Counted from the stretch's first letter, positions 1-10,343 are shown. The stretch is 64,000 nucleotides of DNA from Paraburkholderia flava (GCF_004359985.1 NZ_SMRO01000003.1:363523-427522); one strand, 5' to 3'. A program made the numbers and translations. The notes: generated by a model not told the origin, from the sequence alone.

Positions 1-1830
1 CAGATCAACGTCAACGCGGCGAATCTGACGAACCGGAATGGCGCACTCACCCAGCTCGGATCGGGGGCGACAGCCGTGAGCGTCAGCGACATGCTCGACA
101 ATTCGAGCGGTGGTGTGATCCAGACCAACAGCACAGACTTCACGCTTGCGCCGACGACGCTGAACAACGATGGCGGGACGATCACGCATGCCGGCACCGG
201 CACGCTGACGATCAATGCGGACCACGGCACGGGGTCGCTGACAAACGTCGGCGGCAAGATCGTGACGAACGGTCTGGCGAATGTGTCAGCGGGGAGCGTG
301 GACGACTCGGGCGGCACGATCTCTGGACAGACCGGGCTGAACGCGACGATCGCCGGTGCGTTGAACAATACGAACGGCCGGATTGACTCGAACGGGGATC
401 TGACTGTCACGAGTGGTTCGGCCATCACGAACGCCAACGGGACAATCTCTGCGGCGAATAATGCCTCCGTGCAGTCGACTTCGCTAACGAACGGCGGTAG
501 CGTGACAGCGGGCCAGGATCTCGACGTTACCGTGACTGGCACGCTGGACAACAGCAGCGGCACGCTGAGCGCGCAGACGGTTGACGCCAAAGCTGCGTCG
601 CTGAAAAACGCGAACGGGACGATCAGCGCCAATACCGTGTCGGTAACCGCCCCGCAACTCGACAACAGCGGCGGAAAGATTACGACGAACAAGCTAAATC
701 TTGTCGCCACGAACCTGACGAACGAGCACGGGTCGATTACGCAGCTCGGAACCGGCGTAATGGGCCTGGGCGTGAGCGGCACGCTCGACAACTCCAACGG
801 CGGTTTGATCCAGACGAAAAGCACGGATCTGACGTTTGCCTCCGCGAGCTTTAACAACGACGGCGGAACCATTACGCACGCCGGGACCGGGACGCTGTCG
901 ATCACTGCCGGCGACGGCGCGGGTACCGTCACCAACATCAATGGCTCGATTATCAGCAACGGGCAGGTAGTGCTGAATGCGGGCAGCGTGGACGACACCG
1001 GCGGCTCCGTCGGCGGGCAATCCGGACTGAGCGCGACCGTTGCCGGTGCCTTGAACAACACCCGGGGACAACTCGAATCGAACGGGGACCTGAGCGTCAC
1101 AAGCGGCTCGTCCATCACGAACACCGGCGGAACAATTGCAGCGTCGGGCAATAACACGGTGCAGGCCGCATCACTGACGAACGGTGGCAGCATCACGGCC
1201 GGGCGGAGTCTCAACACCGTTGTTAGCGGCATGCTGGACAACAGTAACGGGACGCTGAGCGGGCAGACGGTGACGGCAAACGCCGCGTCGTTCAGGAACG
1301 CGAGCGGGGTCGTGAGCGGCGACGCGGTGTCGATGATGATTGCCCAGCTCGACAACAGTCGTGGACGAATCACCACGAACCAGTTCACGGTCACCGCGAC
1401 GGACCTGACGAACGAAGGTGGATCGATCACGCAGCTTGGGACCGGTACGATCGGCTTCGGCGTGAGCGGTACGCTCGACAACGCGAACGGCGGCGTGATC
1501 CAGAGCAACAGCACGGATCTGACGTTGGCTTCTACATCGGTAAACAACAACGGCGGCACGATCACGCACGCCGGCACCGGAACGCTGACGATCGATCCAC
1601 ACAACGGCGCGGGGTCGTTGACGAACGTCGGCGGCAAGATCGTGACCAACGGTCAGGCGTCGCTGTCGGTCGGCAGTCTCGACAACACCGGCGGTTCGCT
1701 CGCTTCGCAAGGCATCATGTCCGCGACAGTCCAGGGGACGTTGAACAACACAAATGGACGACTGTCGTCGGGCACCGGACTGACCGCATCCAGCGGCGGT
1801 GCGCTGATCAATGCCGGAGGGGTGATAGGC
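1..1830 (+). repeat. Tandem 690-bp (230-residue) macro-repeat in cdiA
   Basis: The same succession of motifs (GTLDN.NGG.IQ, STDLT, GGTITHAGTGTL, NGQ, LNNT.G, LTNGGS, LTNE.GSITQLGTGT) recurs with anchors at bases 91, 781 and 1471, exactly 690 bases apart each time. Bases 1-90 match the end of the unit, so the array begins before the window. The third copy decays after about 1830. The units are diverged, not identical, so this looks like old internal duplication in the beta-helix shaft. Confidence 0.85.
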
Positions 1831-4800
1831 GCGGGCGGCGTGGTGACGGGCAGCACGCTAAACGTCAGCGCATCGTCGATCAACAATGCGGGCGGCGCGA
1901 TCACCAACGTCGGGAATGGCGCGACGACAATCAACGGCGGCAGTCAGATCACCAACAGCAATGCCGGTAACGTGTCGGGTATGGGTTCGGTCAGCGGTAA
2001 CGGCAGCGTAACGCTGAGCGCGACGTCGATCTCCAACACACAGGGCGGCCAGTTGAGCGGCGCGAACCTGCAGATCAACGCCGGCAATCTGTCCAACACT
2101 GGCGGGCAGATCGGGAATGTCGCCAACACGACGGGCGACGTGGGGATCGCGACAGGCACGCTGACTGGCACAAGCGGCCGGATCAATGCATCCCGGAATC
2201 TGTCGATTACCGCAAACACGCTGGCGGGCGGTGGTTCGTACAGCGCGGTCAACGATCTATCGCTGAACCTGCAGGGCGATTTCACGACCGCGCCGAACTA
2301 CGGCTTCAATGCCGGCCACAATCTGACCTTCACGCTGCCCGGCACATTCAGTAACGGTGGTGCCCTGTCGGCGGTGAGCGGACTCAACATCAACGCGGGC
2401 AATATCCTGAACTCGGGGGCGCTGGCGGCGGGAGGTCTACTGACCACGCACTCGAACACGCTGACCAATACCGGCACGATCGTGGGCGGCAGCGTGTCGC
2501 TGAATGCAGCTCAAACCCTGTCGAACCTCGGCACGACTGCGTTGATCGGCGCAACGGACAGCGCGGGCACGCTCGAACTGCTCGCATCGGATATCGAGAA
2601 CCGCGACGACACGAGCGCAAGCGACACGCAGGCGACGACCGCGATTTACGGTCTTGGCAGAGTGGTACTCGCTGGCGGCAAGGATGCGAGCGGCAATTAC
2701 ACCAACGCGAATTTGATCCGGAATCAGTCCGGGCTGATCCAGTCGAGCGGCGACATGCTGATCGCCGCGAATCAGGTGACGAACACGCGGCGCGTGATGA
2801 GTACGTCCGGTTTCACGTCGTCGGTCGATCCGGCGCTGCTGCAAAGCCTCGGCATTAGTCTGTCCGGCCGGACCGGCCAGGTGGGTGTGAAGGATCCGAA
2901 CAGCATTGGCGGTGTCTATACCGATCCGCCGCACGGCGGTCAGTGGAACAGCACTTACGAGTTCACGACATATACAGGCGTGGCGGTCGCGAGTTCGGTT
3001 ACGTCAGTCAGCGCGGAATCGCAGATTATCGCCGGTGGCAACCTGAACGCGGCGTCGGTCGGAACGTTCCAGAACTACTGGAGCCAGGTGGCCGCTGCAG
3101 GCAATATCGCCGCACCTGTTCACCTCGACCAGAACAGCTGGCAGGGTCAGGCGGCGCCGCAGGTGCAGGTTACGTATTCGGGCGAGTACCACTACAACAA
3201 TTACGATAACAGCGAGCACGACTGGCAGCTGCCGTTCGGCAATGCTCCATTCGTCGGCTCCCGTCCCGGTGGCTACAGCCAGGCGGCGCCGGCCGACGTT
3301 CACACCTACGCCCTGCCGGCGTACGAATCGTCCTTCACGGCGGGCGGTACGCTGAGTGGTACGGGTGTGACCATCAACAACACGGCAGGCAACGCAGGCG
3401 TGACCCCGCTCGGGCTCCTGCCGGGGCAGACGGTATCGGGCGTCGGGGCTGGCTCTGTGAGCGGATCGATCGGTGCTCATGGCGTGGGCGCGATCGGCGC
3501 CGGTGCGGTGGGCGGATCCGTTCTCACGGGCGGCGGTACGCACGCGGTCCAAGTGGCGGTTCAGGGTGGCCATATCACCAACAGTGGTCTCACGAACTTC
3601 AACAACCCGATCGTTGCGGCTGCGACGGCGGTCAACGTCCTCAACAACATCACAGTGCCGCAAGGTGGCCTGTTCAGCCCGGACAAAGCGCCGAACGCAC
3701 CGTATCTGATCGAGACCAACCCTGCTTTCACGAACCAGCAGCAGTGGTTATCGAGCGACTACTACTTCCAGCAGATGGGCATGAACCCCGGCCAGATGCA
3801 GATGCGTCTGGGCGACGGGTTCTACGAGCAGAAGCTCGTACAGGATCAGATCCTGTCGATGACCGGGAAGTCTGTGCTGACAAATTATGCGAGCACGCAG
3901 GACGAATTCCAGGCACTGATGACATCGGGCGCCGCACTCGCGAAGTCGCTCGATCTGGCTCCCGGCACGGGGCTGTCGCCCGAGCAGGTGGCGCAGTTGA
4001 CAGGTAACGTCGTCATCATGCAGACGCAGATCGTCGACGGGGAGCGCGTGCTTGTGCCGACGGTCTATCTGGCGAAAGCGAGCCAGGAGAACATGGGCAA
4101 CGGTCCGGTCATCGCCGCGACGGACATCAATCTGCAGAACGCGCAGTCGGTTACCAACAGCGGAATGATCAAGGCGGCGAACAGCTTTGCGGTTAGCGGA
4201 CAGAGCATCGACAGCTCGTTCGGGACGTTGCAAAGCGGTGGGCAGATGTCGCTCGTGACGACGGGCAACGTGAACCTGACGTCCGCAACGCTCAATGCCG
4301 GCAGCCTGGCGCTGCAGACGGGCGGCGATCTAATCCTGGACACGGCGGCAAAGACGCTCAATCAGGTTAGCGATAGTGGTGCGACCCGCGTTACGACGAC
4401 ACTTGGGCCGACTGCGAGCATCAACGTGGCGGGCGCCGCGGCGATCGTGACGGGTGGGAACTTCGAGCAGAACGCGGGGGTGTTGAATGTCGGCGGTGCG
4501 CTTGGAATGAGTATCGGCGGCAACTGGAATCTCGGCGTACAGGAGACGGGCGAGACGAAGGTGGTCGCGCGGGCGAACGGTATATCCGACACGCACATCG
4601 TGAGCGACACGGGCAGTAGCGTGAAGGTGGGTGGCATGTCTTCGATCGCGGTTGGTGGCGATCTGACCGCGACCGGCGCGAACATCCAGCTGGGTGGAGG
4701 TGGAACAGTCGCTGCAGCCGGAAACGTGACGCTGCAGGCCGCAACCGCGACGTCGACCGTGGACAGCAACAGTTCCGGTAGCGACCATCACGGCAGCTAC

Positions 4801-7800
4801 GCAGAGACGCTCCACACCTCAGACGACGCGGTGACGGGCACGACGCTCAAGAGCGGCGATAGTCTCGCCATCGTGTCGGGTAAGGATCTGAACATTACGG
4901 GCAGCACGGTCTCGCTCGACAAGGGCAATGCGCTGCTGATGGCGTCAGGTAATGTGAACGTCGGCGCCACGGCGGAGACGCACGTCTCGGACACCTACCA
5001 GACCGGCAGCCACAGTGGCGTCGCAAGCCACACGAGCTCGGTCGATCAGGTCGACCGGAGCGCGACGTATGCCGACGGCAGCACGATCTCGGCGGATGGC
5101 GTGTCGGTCATCAGCGGCAAAGACATTAATGTGACCGGCAGCAACATCGTCGGTACCAACCAGGTCTCGCTGGCCGCGCTGGGTAACGTGAACGTTATGG
5201 CCGCGACGGACACGTCGCAGGACAGCGAATACCACCAGGTGAAGCACTCCGGGCTCTCGGGCTCGGGTGGCCTCGGGGTGACCATTGGATCGAGCGAACA
5301 GAGCGACCGGTACAACGGCAGCTCGGTGACGCAGAGCCAGTCGCGCAGCACGGTCGGTAGCGTGGCGGGCAACGTGTCGATTACCGCTGGCCAGAACGTC
5401 CATATCGGCGGTAGCGACGTTGTCGCAGGGAAAGCCGCGGGCGACGTCACGGGTGCAACCGGCAACATCAGCGTGACGGGCCAGAACGTCACGATCGACC
5501 CGAGCCAGGACAATACACAATCGCACGATCAGCAGGAGGCGCATTCGAGCGGTCTGACGGTTGCGGTGACGGGAACACCGCTCGACACGGTCCGCAACCT
5601 GCGGGACGACGCGTCGTCGGGGAATGGTTTTCATCGCGCGCAGGGCGTCCTGAACGAGCTTGGCGCGAGCGCGGCCGATACCCCATCGATTTCCGTGTCC
5701 TACGGCCGCAGTGAGAGTTCGAGTACGACCGACACGTCGAGCCTGGCCAATGCGGGCAGCACGATCCGGGGAGGCGGCAATGTGTCGGTCACGGCGACGG
5801 GCGGTGCGGCCAGAGTGCGCGGCGCACCGGTCGACGGTGACATCACGGTGACGGGCTCCACGATCAGTGCGGGCGGTACGACGACGCTCGCCGCGAACCG
5901 CAACGTGATCCTTCAGGCGTCAACGGATCAGTTCGCGCAAGGTACGCAGTCGAGCAGTTCCAGCACGGGCATCTCGCTCGCATCACCGAGCCTTGGCGAT
6001 CTGGGCCGCTGGATCGGCGGTACGGCGAATAACGGTGGCACAAGCCCTTCGCCGTACAACGCGAGCCGCAGCAATTCAAACGGGGCGCAGACGCAGACCA
6101 CGCAGACTGCGACGGTGGTGTCGGGCAACAGCGTGGTGGTGAAGAGCACGACCGGCGACATCGACGTGATCGGATCGGGGATCAGCGGGACGCAAGGTGT
6201 CGATCTGATCGCGAGCCAGGGTGCGATCAACGTGCTGGCTGGGCTCGATACGAGCACGAACCACCAGGAGTCGAGCGCTCACCAGATCGGCAGCCTTGGC
6301 AGCAACGGCACGGCCACGGGTTTCAGCGTTGGCGTGGCTAACAGTCACAGTGTGCAGGACACAGCCGCGCAGACGCAGAGCACGATGCGCAGCCAGATCG
6401 TGAGCGGCAACGGCAACGTGACGCTCGATGCGAAGCAGGACGTGACGGTGGCCGGCGCCGATCTGGGTGCAGGCAAAGATCTGACGCTGATCGGCAAGAA
6501 CGTGAACCTTGATCCGGGCACGGATGCGACGCAAAGCAGTGAGAGCCAGAGTTCCAGCCAGTTCGGCGTGACGCTTGCGCTGGGTGGAGCAGTGGGCAAT
6601 GCGGTCGCGACGGTCAACCAGAGCATGAACAGTGCGAGCCATGCAGGGGATTCGCGTCTGGCCGCGCTCGATACGGCGCAGGCAGGGCTCGCGGTCTATA
6701 ACGCGTATCAGGTCGCGAGTGCAAAGGGGCCGACGGGGCAGCCGCTGATCAAGGCGACTGTGAGCGTAGGCGGTGGCTCAAGTCACAGCGATTCGCAAAG
6801 CAGTGCGGTGGCGAACGACGGCAGCACGCTGCATGCAGGAGGCACGGTCAACGTGATCGCAGCGGGAAGCGGCGCGAAGGATGCGAACGGTGTTGCGACG
6901 GACGGCGACATCAACGCGCGCGGCACGCAGATTTCGGGGCAGGACGTCGTGCTGAATGCGGCACACGACATCAACCTGCAAAGCGCACAGGACACCAGCC
7001 AGCAGTCTGGTCATAACAGCAGCAGCGGCGGCAGTATTGGGGTTGGCCTTGGGCTGGGCGGACAGCAGAACGGCTTCACGCTGGAGCTGGCGGCGAATAC
7101 GTCACATGGCAACTCGAACGGCCAGAGCGTGACTAATCGCGATACGCAGATCGCAGCGAGCCATACGCTCTCCATCACGAGTGGGCGCGATACGAACCTG
7201 CAGGGGGCCGAGGTATCGGGTCAGACAATCGACGCGAACGTAGGACGCAACCTGACGATCCAGAGCCCGCAGGATACGAGCACATACGACAGCAAACAAT
7301 CGAGTGCCGGATTCCAGGCAAGCATCTGCGTGCCGCCGTTCTGCTTCGGTCAGACGGTGAGCGGCAGCGCTAGCGTCAGCCAGCAGAAGATCGATTCGAA
7401 CTTCCAGTCGGTGAACCAGCAGAGCGGGATGTATGCGGGCGATGGCGGCTTCAATGTCAACGTCGGCAATCATACGCAGCTGGATGGCGGGGTGATTGCG
7501 AGCACGGCGGGCGCGGATAAAAACACCCTGTCGACGCAGACCCTCGGGTATACGGATCTGCAGAATCACGCGGACTACTCGGGCTCGACCCTAGGCTTCA
7601 GCGCGAGCGGCGGGGCCGGCAAAAGCACGGCCAACGGAGTGGGCTTTACGACACCGGTGCAGACCGGCAGCAGCGCGCCGGGGCCGCTGAATTCGCAGGG
7701 ACTGGGGCCGACAGGTTTCGGGGCAGCGGGTACGAGCAGTAGCGCATCGGGGACGACGTATGCGGCGGTGAGTCCTGGCACGATCACGGTGCGCGGTGAC

Positions 7801-9468
7801 GCGGGAACCAGTCACGACAGCACGGCGGGGCTGAGCCGCGACACGGCAAACGCGAACGGCTCGGTGCAGAACACGTTCGATGCACAGAAGGTATCGAACG
7901 ACATGGCGGTCCAGCAGGGTGCGGTCCAGGTCGGGATGCAGGTGGTGGGGGATGTGGCCACTGCGCTGAAGGACAAGGCTGACACAGCTCTGGACAAGGC
8001 CTCGAAGGCGTATGACACGGCGAAGGCGAATGGCGACACGGCTGGCATGGCGCGGGCGCAGGCCGATATCACGGCGGCTAGTCAGCAGCAGACGCTGTGG
8101 AGCAACGATGGGGCTGCACGGGTTGGCTTGCATGCTGCAGTCGCGGCGCTCGGAGCCGCACTGGGCGGAGGCAATGTTGCGGGGGCGGTGGGTGGAACGG
8201 TTGCGGGTGACCTGGCCGGAAGTGCGGCCAGTGATGCGCTGGGTAACACGCTCGGCGGCAACTTGTTGTCGAATGTCGTGGCTGGCGCGGCGGGCGCTGT
8301 AGCGGGCGGAGCGCTGGGTGGTTCGTCTGGTGCGATGAGTGGTGCAAACGGGGCGTTGGGTGCGGATCTCTTCAATCGTCAGCTTCATCCTGAGGAAGTG
8401 GACGTGGTGAAGAAGCTCGCCGAGCAGAAGGCGCAGGAGATGTGCCGTGGGGACGCAGGATGCGTTGCGAGTGCGACGACCTATTGGACCGACATGCTGG
8501 AGCGTGCAGCGAAGGGTATGGTCGACGACACAGCCAGCAAGGAGAACGGGGCCTATCTTCAGGGGTTGATTCAGGCGTCGAACAATCCGGGTAGTGAAGG
8601 TGCAATGGGTGCACTGGGATCGTATCTGGCGAACCTTCAGACAGCCGAAGACATGTTGTCGCAATACATGGGTAAGCCCATTCTGGTACGCGGCTCGCCT
8701 ATCATTTCCGACGGTGCTACCCAGACATATTTCAGTGCGACGCCCGCGCAGCGTTCAGACCAGTATCTGAACTCCGGATTTGGCTCGCTGCCCGACCCGA
8801 TGATACCTGGCGTGAGCCAGCGTGATCAGGATCGCCTGAATTCCTTCGCCACGCCCAACGGCTCTGCGAATCCCGACTACTCGATCGAGGAAACGGTCAT
8901 CGGCGGGATGCTCACTAGCAAGATTGCGTCGACGGTTGCGCGTATTGTTGGATCTCTCGACGTTAGCCTTGCAGGTCCGGTGGTTGCCTCCAAGGGGGGG
9001 AACATCAGTGCCAGCCAGATTACGACCGAGGGAATGACTGTCGGTCTGAATGCGACGGAAAAAGGCATGCTGTCGCAGATTGACGGCTCGATGAGTACAA
9101 CGCTGCAAGGTGATGTACGCGAGTACGTGGCGAACAACTATTTCGTACGTAATGGCTTTACGGCGCTCGATGGGAAATGCGGAGTCAATTGCTTCGACGG
9201 TGTCTATGTCAAGGGCGATACCGTATATATCAACGAAGTAAAACCGTTGAACGCTGATGGATCGATCAAGCTTAATGGTCCATCCGACACCTTGCCAGCA
9301 CAAATGAACGATAAATGGGTTGATAGCGCGGTTAGCCGTCTTCGAAATGGCGATGCTAGTCAAATAGCCACTGCCGACCTGATTCAGAAGGCAATCGACA
9401 GTAATAAACTTGTTAAGCTGGTTACGGGAGTTAATTCTGACAGCGCAACACTTGTGAGATTGAAATAG
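1..9468 (+). CDS. cdiA: CdiA-type contact-dependent inhibition exoprotein / filamentous haemagglutinin (5' end outside window)
   Basis: The frame is open from base 1, so about 3,155 C-terminal codons are seen and the secretion signal and TPS domain lie upstream. A GTG at 76 is only an internal codon. Known of the family: CdiA is exported by the two-partner transporter CdiB and delivers a C-terminal toxin into neighbouring cells. Seen in order: Asn/Gly/Thr-rich beta-helix repeats (residues 1 to about 750), a mixed Tyr/Pro-rich region (about 940-1360), haemagglutinin-type repeats (about 1430-2450), a Gly/Ala-rich hydrophobic pretoxin segment (about 2700-2790), then LFNRQLHPEE at residues 2790-2799. 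That motif corresponds to the (Q/E)LYN boundary beyond which Burkholderia CdiA tails vary. The last ~100 residues carry Asp3066 (FDGVY) and Glu3079-Val-Lys3081, a D...ExK arrangement typical of PD-(D/E)XK nucleases. Base composition turns A+T-rich in the last ~240 bases, fitting a swapped toxin module. No bcpB-like transporter gene follows, so a cdiB-A-I order with cdiB upstream is inferred. Confidence 0.9.
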   Translation, partial: QINVNAANLTNRNGALTQLGSGATAVSVSDMLDNSSGGVIQTNSTDFTLAPTTLNNDGGTITHAGTGTLTINADHGTGSLTNVGGKIVTNGLANVSAGSVDDSGGTISGQTGLNATIAGALNNTNGRIDSNGDLTVTSGSAITNANGTISAANNASVQSTSLTNGGSVTAGQDLDVTVTGTLDNSSGTLSAQTVDAKAASLKNANGTISANTVSVTAPQLDNSGGKITTNKLNLVATNLTNEHGSITQLGTGVMGLGVSGTLDNSNGGLIQTKSTDLTFASASFNNDGGTITHAGTGTLSITAGDGAGTVTNINGSIISNGQVVLNAGSVDDTGGSVGGQSGLSATVAGALNNTRGQLESNGDLSVTSGSSITNTGGTIAASGNNTVQAASLTNGGSITAGRSLNTVVSGMLDNSNGTLSGQTVTANAASFRNASGVVSGDAVSMMIAQLDNSRGRITTNQFTVTATDLTNEGGSITQLGTGTIGFGVSGTLDNANGGVIQSNSTDLTLASTSVNNNGGTITHAGTGTLTIDPHNGAGSLTNVGGKIVTNGQASLSVGSLDNTGGSLASQGIMSATVQGTLNNTNGRLSSGTGLTASSGGALINAGGVIGAGGVVTGSTLNVSASSINNAGGAITNVGNGATTINGGSQITNSNAGNVSGMGSVSGNGSVTLSATSISNTQGGQLSGANLQINAGNLSNTGGQIGNVANTTGDVGIATGTLTGTSGRINASRNLSITANTLAGGGSYSAVNDLSLNLQGDFTTAPNYGFNAGHNLTFTLPGTFSNGGALSAVSGLNINAGNILNSGALAAGGLLTTHSNTLTNTGTIVGGSVSLNAAQTLSNLGTTALIGATDSAGTLELLASDIENRDDTSASDTQATTAIYGLGRVVLAGGKDASGNYTNANLIRNQSGLIQSSGDMLIAANQVTNTRRVMSTSGFTSSVDPALLQSLGISLSGRTGQVGVKDPNSIGGVYTDPPHGGQWNSTYEFTTYTGVAVASSVTSVSAESQIIAGGNLNAASVGTFQNYWSQVAAAGNIAAPVHLDQNSWQGQAAPQVQVTYSGEYHYNNYDNSEHDWQLPFGNAPFVGSRPGGYSQAAPADVHTYALPAYESSFTAGGTLSGTGVTINNTAGNAGVTPLGLLPGQTVSGVGAGSVSGSIGAHGVGAIGAGAVGGSVLTGGGTHAVQVAVQGGHITNSGLTNFNNPIVAAATAVNVLNNITVPQGGLFSPDKAPNAPYLIETNPAFTNQQQWLSSDYYFQQMGMNPGQMQMRLGDGFYEQKLVQDQILSMTGKSVLTNYASTQDEFQALMTSGAALAKSLDLAPGTGLSPEQVAQLTGNVVIMQTQIVDGERVLVPTVYLAKASQENMGNGPVIAATDINLQNAQSVTNSGMIKAANSFAVSGQSIDSSFGTLQSGGQMSLVTTGNVNLTSATLNAGSLALQTGGDLILDTAAKTLNQVSDSGATRVTTTLGPTASINVAGAAAIVTGGNFEQNAGVLNVGGALGMSIGGNWNLGVQETGETKVVARANGISDTHIVSDTGSSVKVGGMSSIAVGGDLTATGANIQLGGGGTVAAAGNVTLQAATATSTVDSNSSGSDHHGSYAETLHTSDDAVTGTTLKSGDSLAIVSGKDLNITGSTVSLDKGNALLMASGNVNVGATAETHVSDTYQTGSHSGVASHTSSVDQVDRSATYADGSTISADGVSVISGKDINVTGSNIVGTNQVSLAALGNVNVMAATDTSQDSEYHQVKHSGLSGSGGLGVTIGSSEQSDRYNGSSVTQSQSRSTVGSVAGNVSITAGQNVHIGGSDVVAGKAAGDVTGATGNISVTGQNVTIDPSQDNTQSHDQQEAHSSGLTVAVTGTPLDTVRNLRDDASSGNGFHRAQGVLNELGASAADTPSISVSYGRSESSSTTDTSSLANAGSTIRGGGNVSVTATGGAARVRGAPVDGDITVTGSTISAGGTTTLAANRNVILQASTDQFAQGTQSSSSSTGISLASPSLGDLGRWIGGTANNGGTSPSPYNASRSNSNGAQTQTTQTATVVSGNSVVVKSTTGDIDVIGSGISGTQGVDLIASQGAINVLAGLDTSTNHQESSAHQIGSLGSNGTATGFSVGVANSHSVQDTAAQTQSTMRSQIVSGNGNVTLDAKQDVTVAGADLGAGKDLTLIGKNVNLDPGTDATQSSESQSSSQFGVTLALGGAVGNAVATVNQSMNSASHAGDSRLAALDTAQAGLAVYNAYQVASAKGPTGQPLIKATVSVGGGSSHSDSQSSAVANDGSTLHAGGTVNVIAAGSGAKDANGVATDGDINARGTQISGQDVVLNAAHDINLQSAQDTSQQSGHNSSSGGSIGVGLGLGGQQNGFTLELAANTSHGNSNGQSVTNRDTQIAASHTLSITSGRDTNLQGAEVSGQTIDANVGRNLTIQSPQDTSTYDSKQSSAGFQASICVPPFCFGQTVSGSASVSQQKIDSNFQSVNQQSGMYAGDGGFNVNVGNHTQLDGGVIASTAGADKNTLSTQTLGYTDLQNHADYSGSTLGFSASGGAGKSTANGVGFTTPVQTGSSAPGPLNSQGLGPTGFGAAGTSSSASGTTYAAVSPGTITVRGDAGTSHDSTAGLSRDTANANGSVQNTFDAQKVSNDMAVQQGAVQVGMQVVGDVATALKDKADTALDKASKAYDTAKANGDTAGMARAQADITAASQQQTLWSNDGAARVGLHAAVAALGAALGGGNVAGAVGGTVAGDLAGSAASDALGNTLGGNLLSNVVAGAAGAVAGGALGGSSGAMSGANGALGADLFNRQLHPEEVDVVKKLAEQKAQEMCRGDAGCVASATTYWTDMLERAAKGMVDDTASKENGAYLQGLIQASNNPGSEGAMGALGSYLANLQTAEDMLSQYMGKPILVRGSPIISDGATQTYFSATPAQRSDQYLNSGFGSLPDPMIPGVSQRDQDRLNSFATPNGSANPDYSIEETVIGGMLTSKIASTVARIVGSLDVSLAGPVVASKGGNISASQITTEGMTVGLNATEKGMLSQIDGSMSTTLQGDVREYVANNYFVRNGFTALDGKCGVNCFDGVYVKGDTVYINEVKPLNADGSIKLNGPSDTLPAQMNDKWVDSAVSRLRNGDASQIATADLIQKAIDSNKLVKLVTGVNSDSATLVRLK

Positions 9469-9477
9469 GATGGCGAA

Positions 9478-10287
9478 ATGGACATCGAAGAAATGAGAAG
9501 GAAAAAATTAGGATTTGATGCAGCAATGCATCATATTCCAGAGGTGTCGAACAAGATTCGTAATCGAATTAAACCCATTAATTTAAAGCGTTGTTATGAT
9601 GGTTTGGCAAGGGATCATGTTGTAGTCGGTTTATACAATTATTTTATTGATGAAAATCTGTCGCTGCTTAAAAATAATTTATATACGTCATGCACTGTGG
9701 AGTTGGCTTCTTTGGCTATAAGTGAAGATAGATTTGAACTTCAAACGCCAGATTTTTTGTTATATTCTATGCTCTCTGATTCGGAGGAAATGGTTCAGAA
9801 ATTTTCGACTGCTTCTTCACAAGGATTTGTGAGTGCAAGAGAAGATCCATTAAACAGTCAATTCTACGTTCATATGCTTCAACTAGCAATGATGGGCGAT
9901 GATGTTTCTTTGTCTGGAAAAATTCGTCGAATGGCTAAAAATGGACGAAAGCCCTTACGTACGCTGTGTGAGAAAGGTGATGATTTCTTCTCAAAATTGA
10001 TTCGTAGCGATAAAAATGGACTTGAGAAGAGTATATATTCCGATGCTACTCGTAAATTGGAACATGTATATACGGAAGATTATTTTTCGTTCACAGCAGT
10101 ATTAGAGGCAAAACTGTGCTGGCGCCGCGGCATTCCGGTTGAAATCGATCATCCGTTAGTGCCGATGGAACTGATGCCAGTCCAACCACTTGATCACTAT
10201 AACGACGTGTACGATTTCCTGAAACCTGATTGGGTTCCCCCTTCGCAGGGGCTGATCGGTCGCGTTTCCCGATGGTTCAAGACGTGA
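9478..10287 (+). CDS. Candidate cognate CdiI immunity protein, Imm49-like
   Basis: A 269-residue cytoplasmic-type protein without signal peptide or membrane segment starts 9 bases after the cdiA stop, with an AGGA overlapping that stop, the position expected for cdiI. The C-terminal segment (about residues 209-250: EAKLCWRRGIPVEIDHPLVP, then a DVYDFL motif) resembles the Imm49 immunity family as I remember it. Inferred role: binds and neutralises the CdiA-CT toxin in sibling cells. The first ~600 bases are strikingly A+T-rich (about 35% G+C by hand count on the first 60 bases) with TTA, ATA and AGA codons, unlike the flanking core genes. From about 10110 onward composition is host-like, and the tail matches the downstream copy almost exactly, so the gene looks like a recombinant. 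The family name is recognition only; the immunity role rests mainly on position. Confidence 0.7.
   Translation: MDIEEMRRKKLGFDAAMHHIPEVSNKIRNRIKPINLKRCYDGLARDHVVVGLYNYFIDENLSLLKNNLYTSCTVELASLAISEDRFELQTPDFLLYSMLSDSEEMVQKFSTASSQGFVSAREDPLNSQFYVHMLQLAMMGDDVSLSGKIRRMAKNGRKPLRTLCEKGDDFFSKLIRSDKNGLEKSIYSDATRKLEHVYTEDYFSFTAVLEAKLCWRRGIPVEIDHPLVPMELMPVQPLDHYNDVYDFLKPDWVPPSQGLIGRVSRWFKT
10137..10285 (+). repeat. Direct repeat, copy 1: shared 3' tail of the two immunity genes
   Basis: Bases 10137-10178 are identical over 42 bases to 11008-11049, and similarity continues with scattered substitutions to the end of both frames. Spacing between copies is 871 bases. The homology could serve recombination between immunity modules. 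Confidence 0.9.
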
Positions 10288-10343
10288 TTTGTGACCGGCG
10301 TCAACAATGACGGATTAACGATTGTCAAATTGCCTGGAAAACA

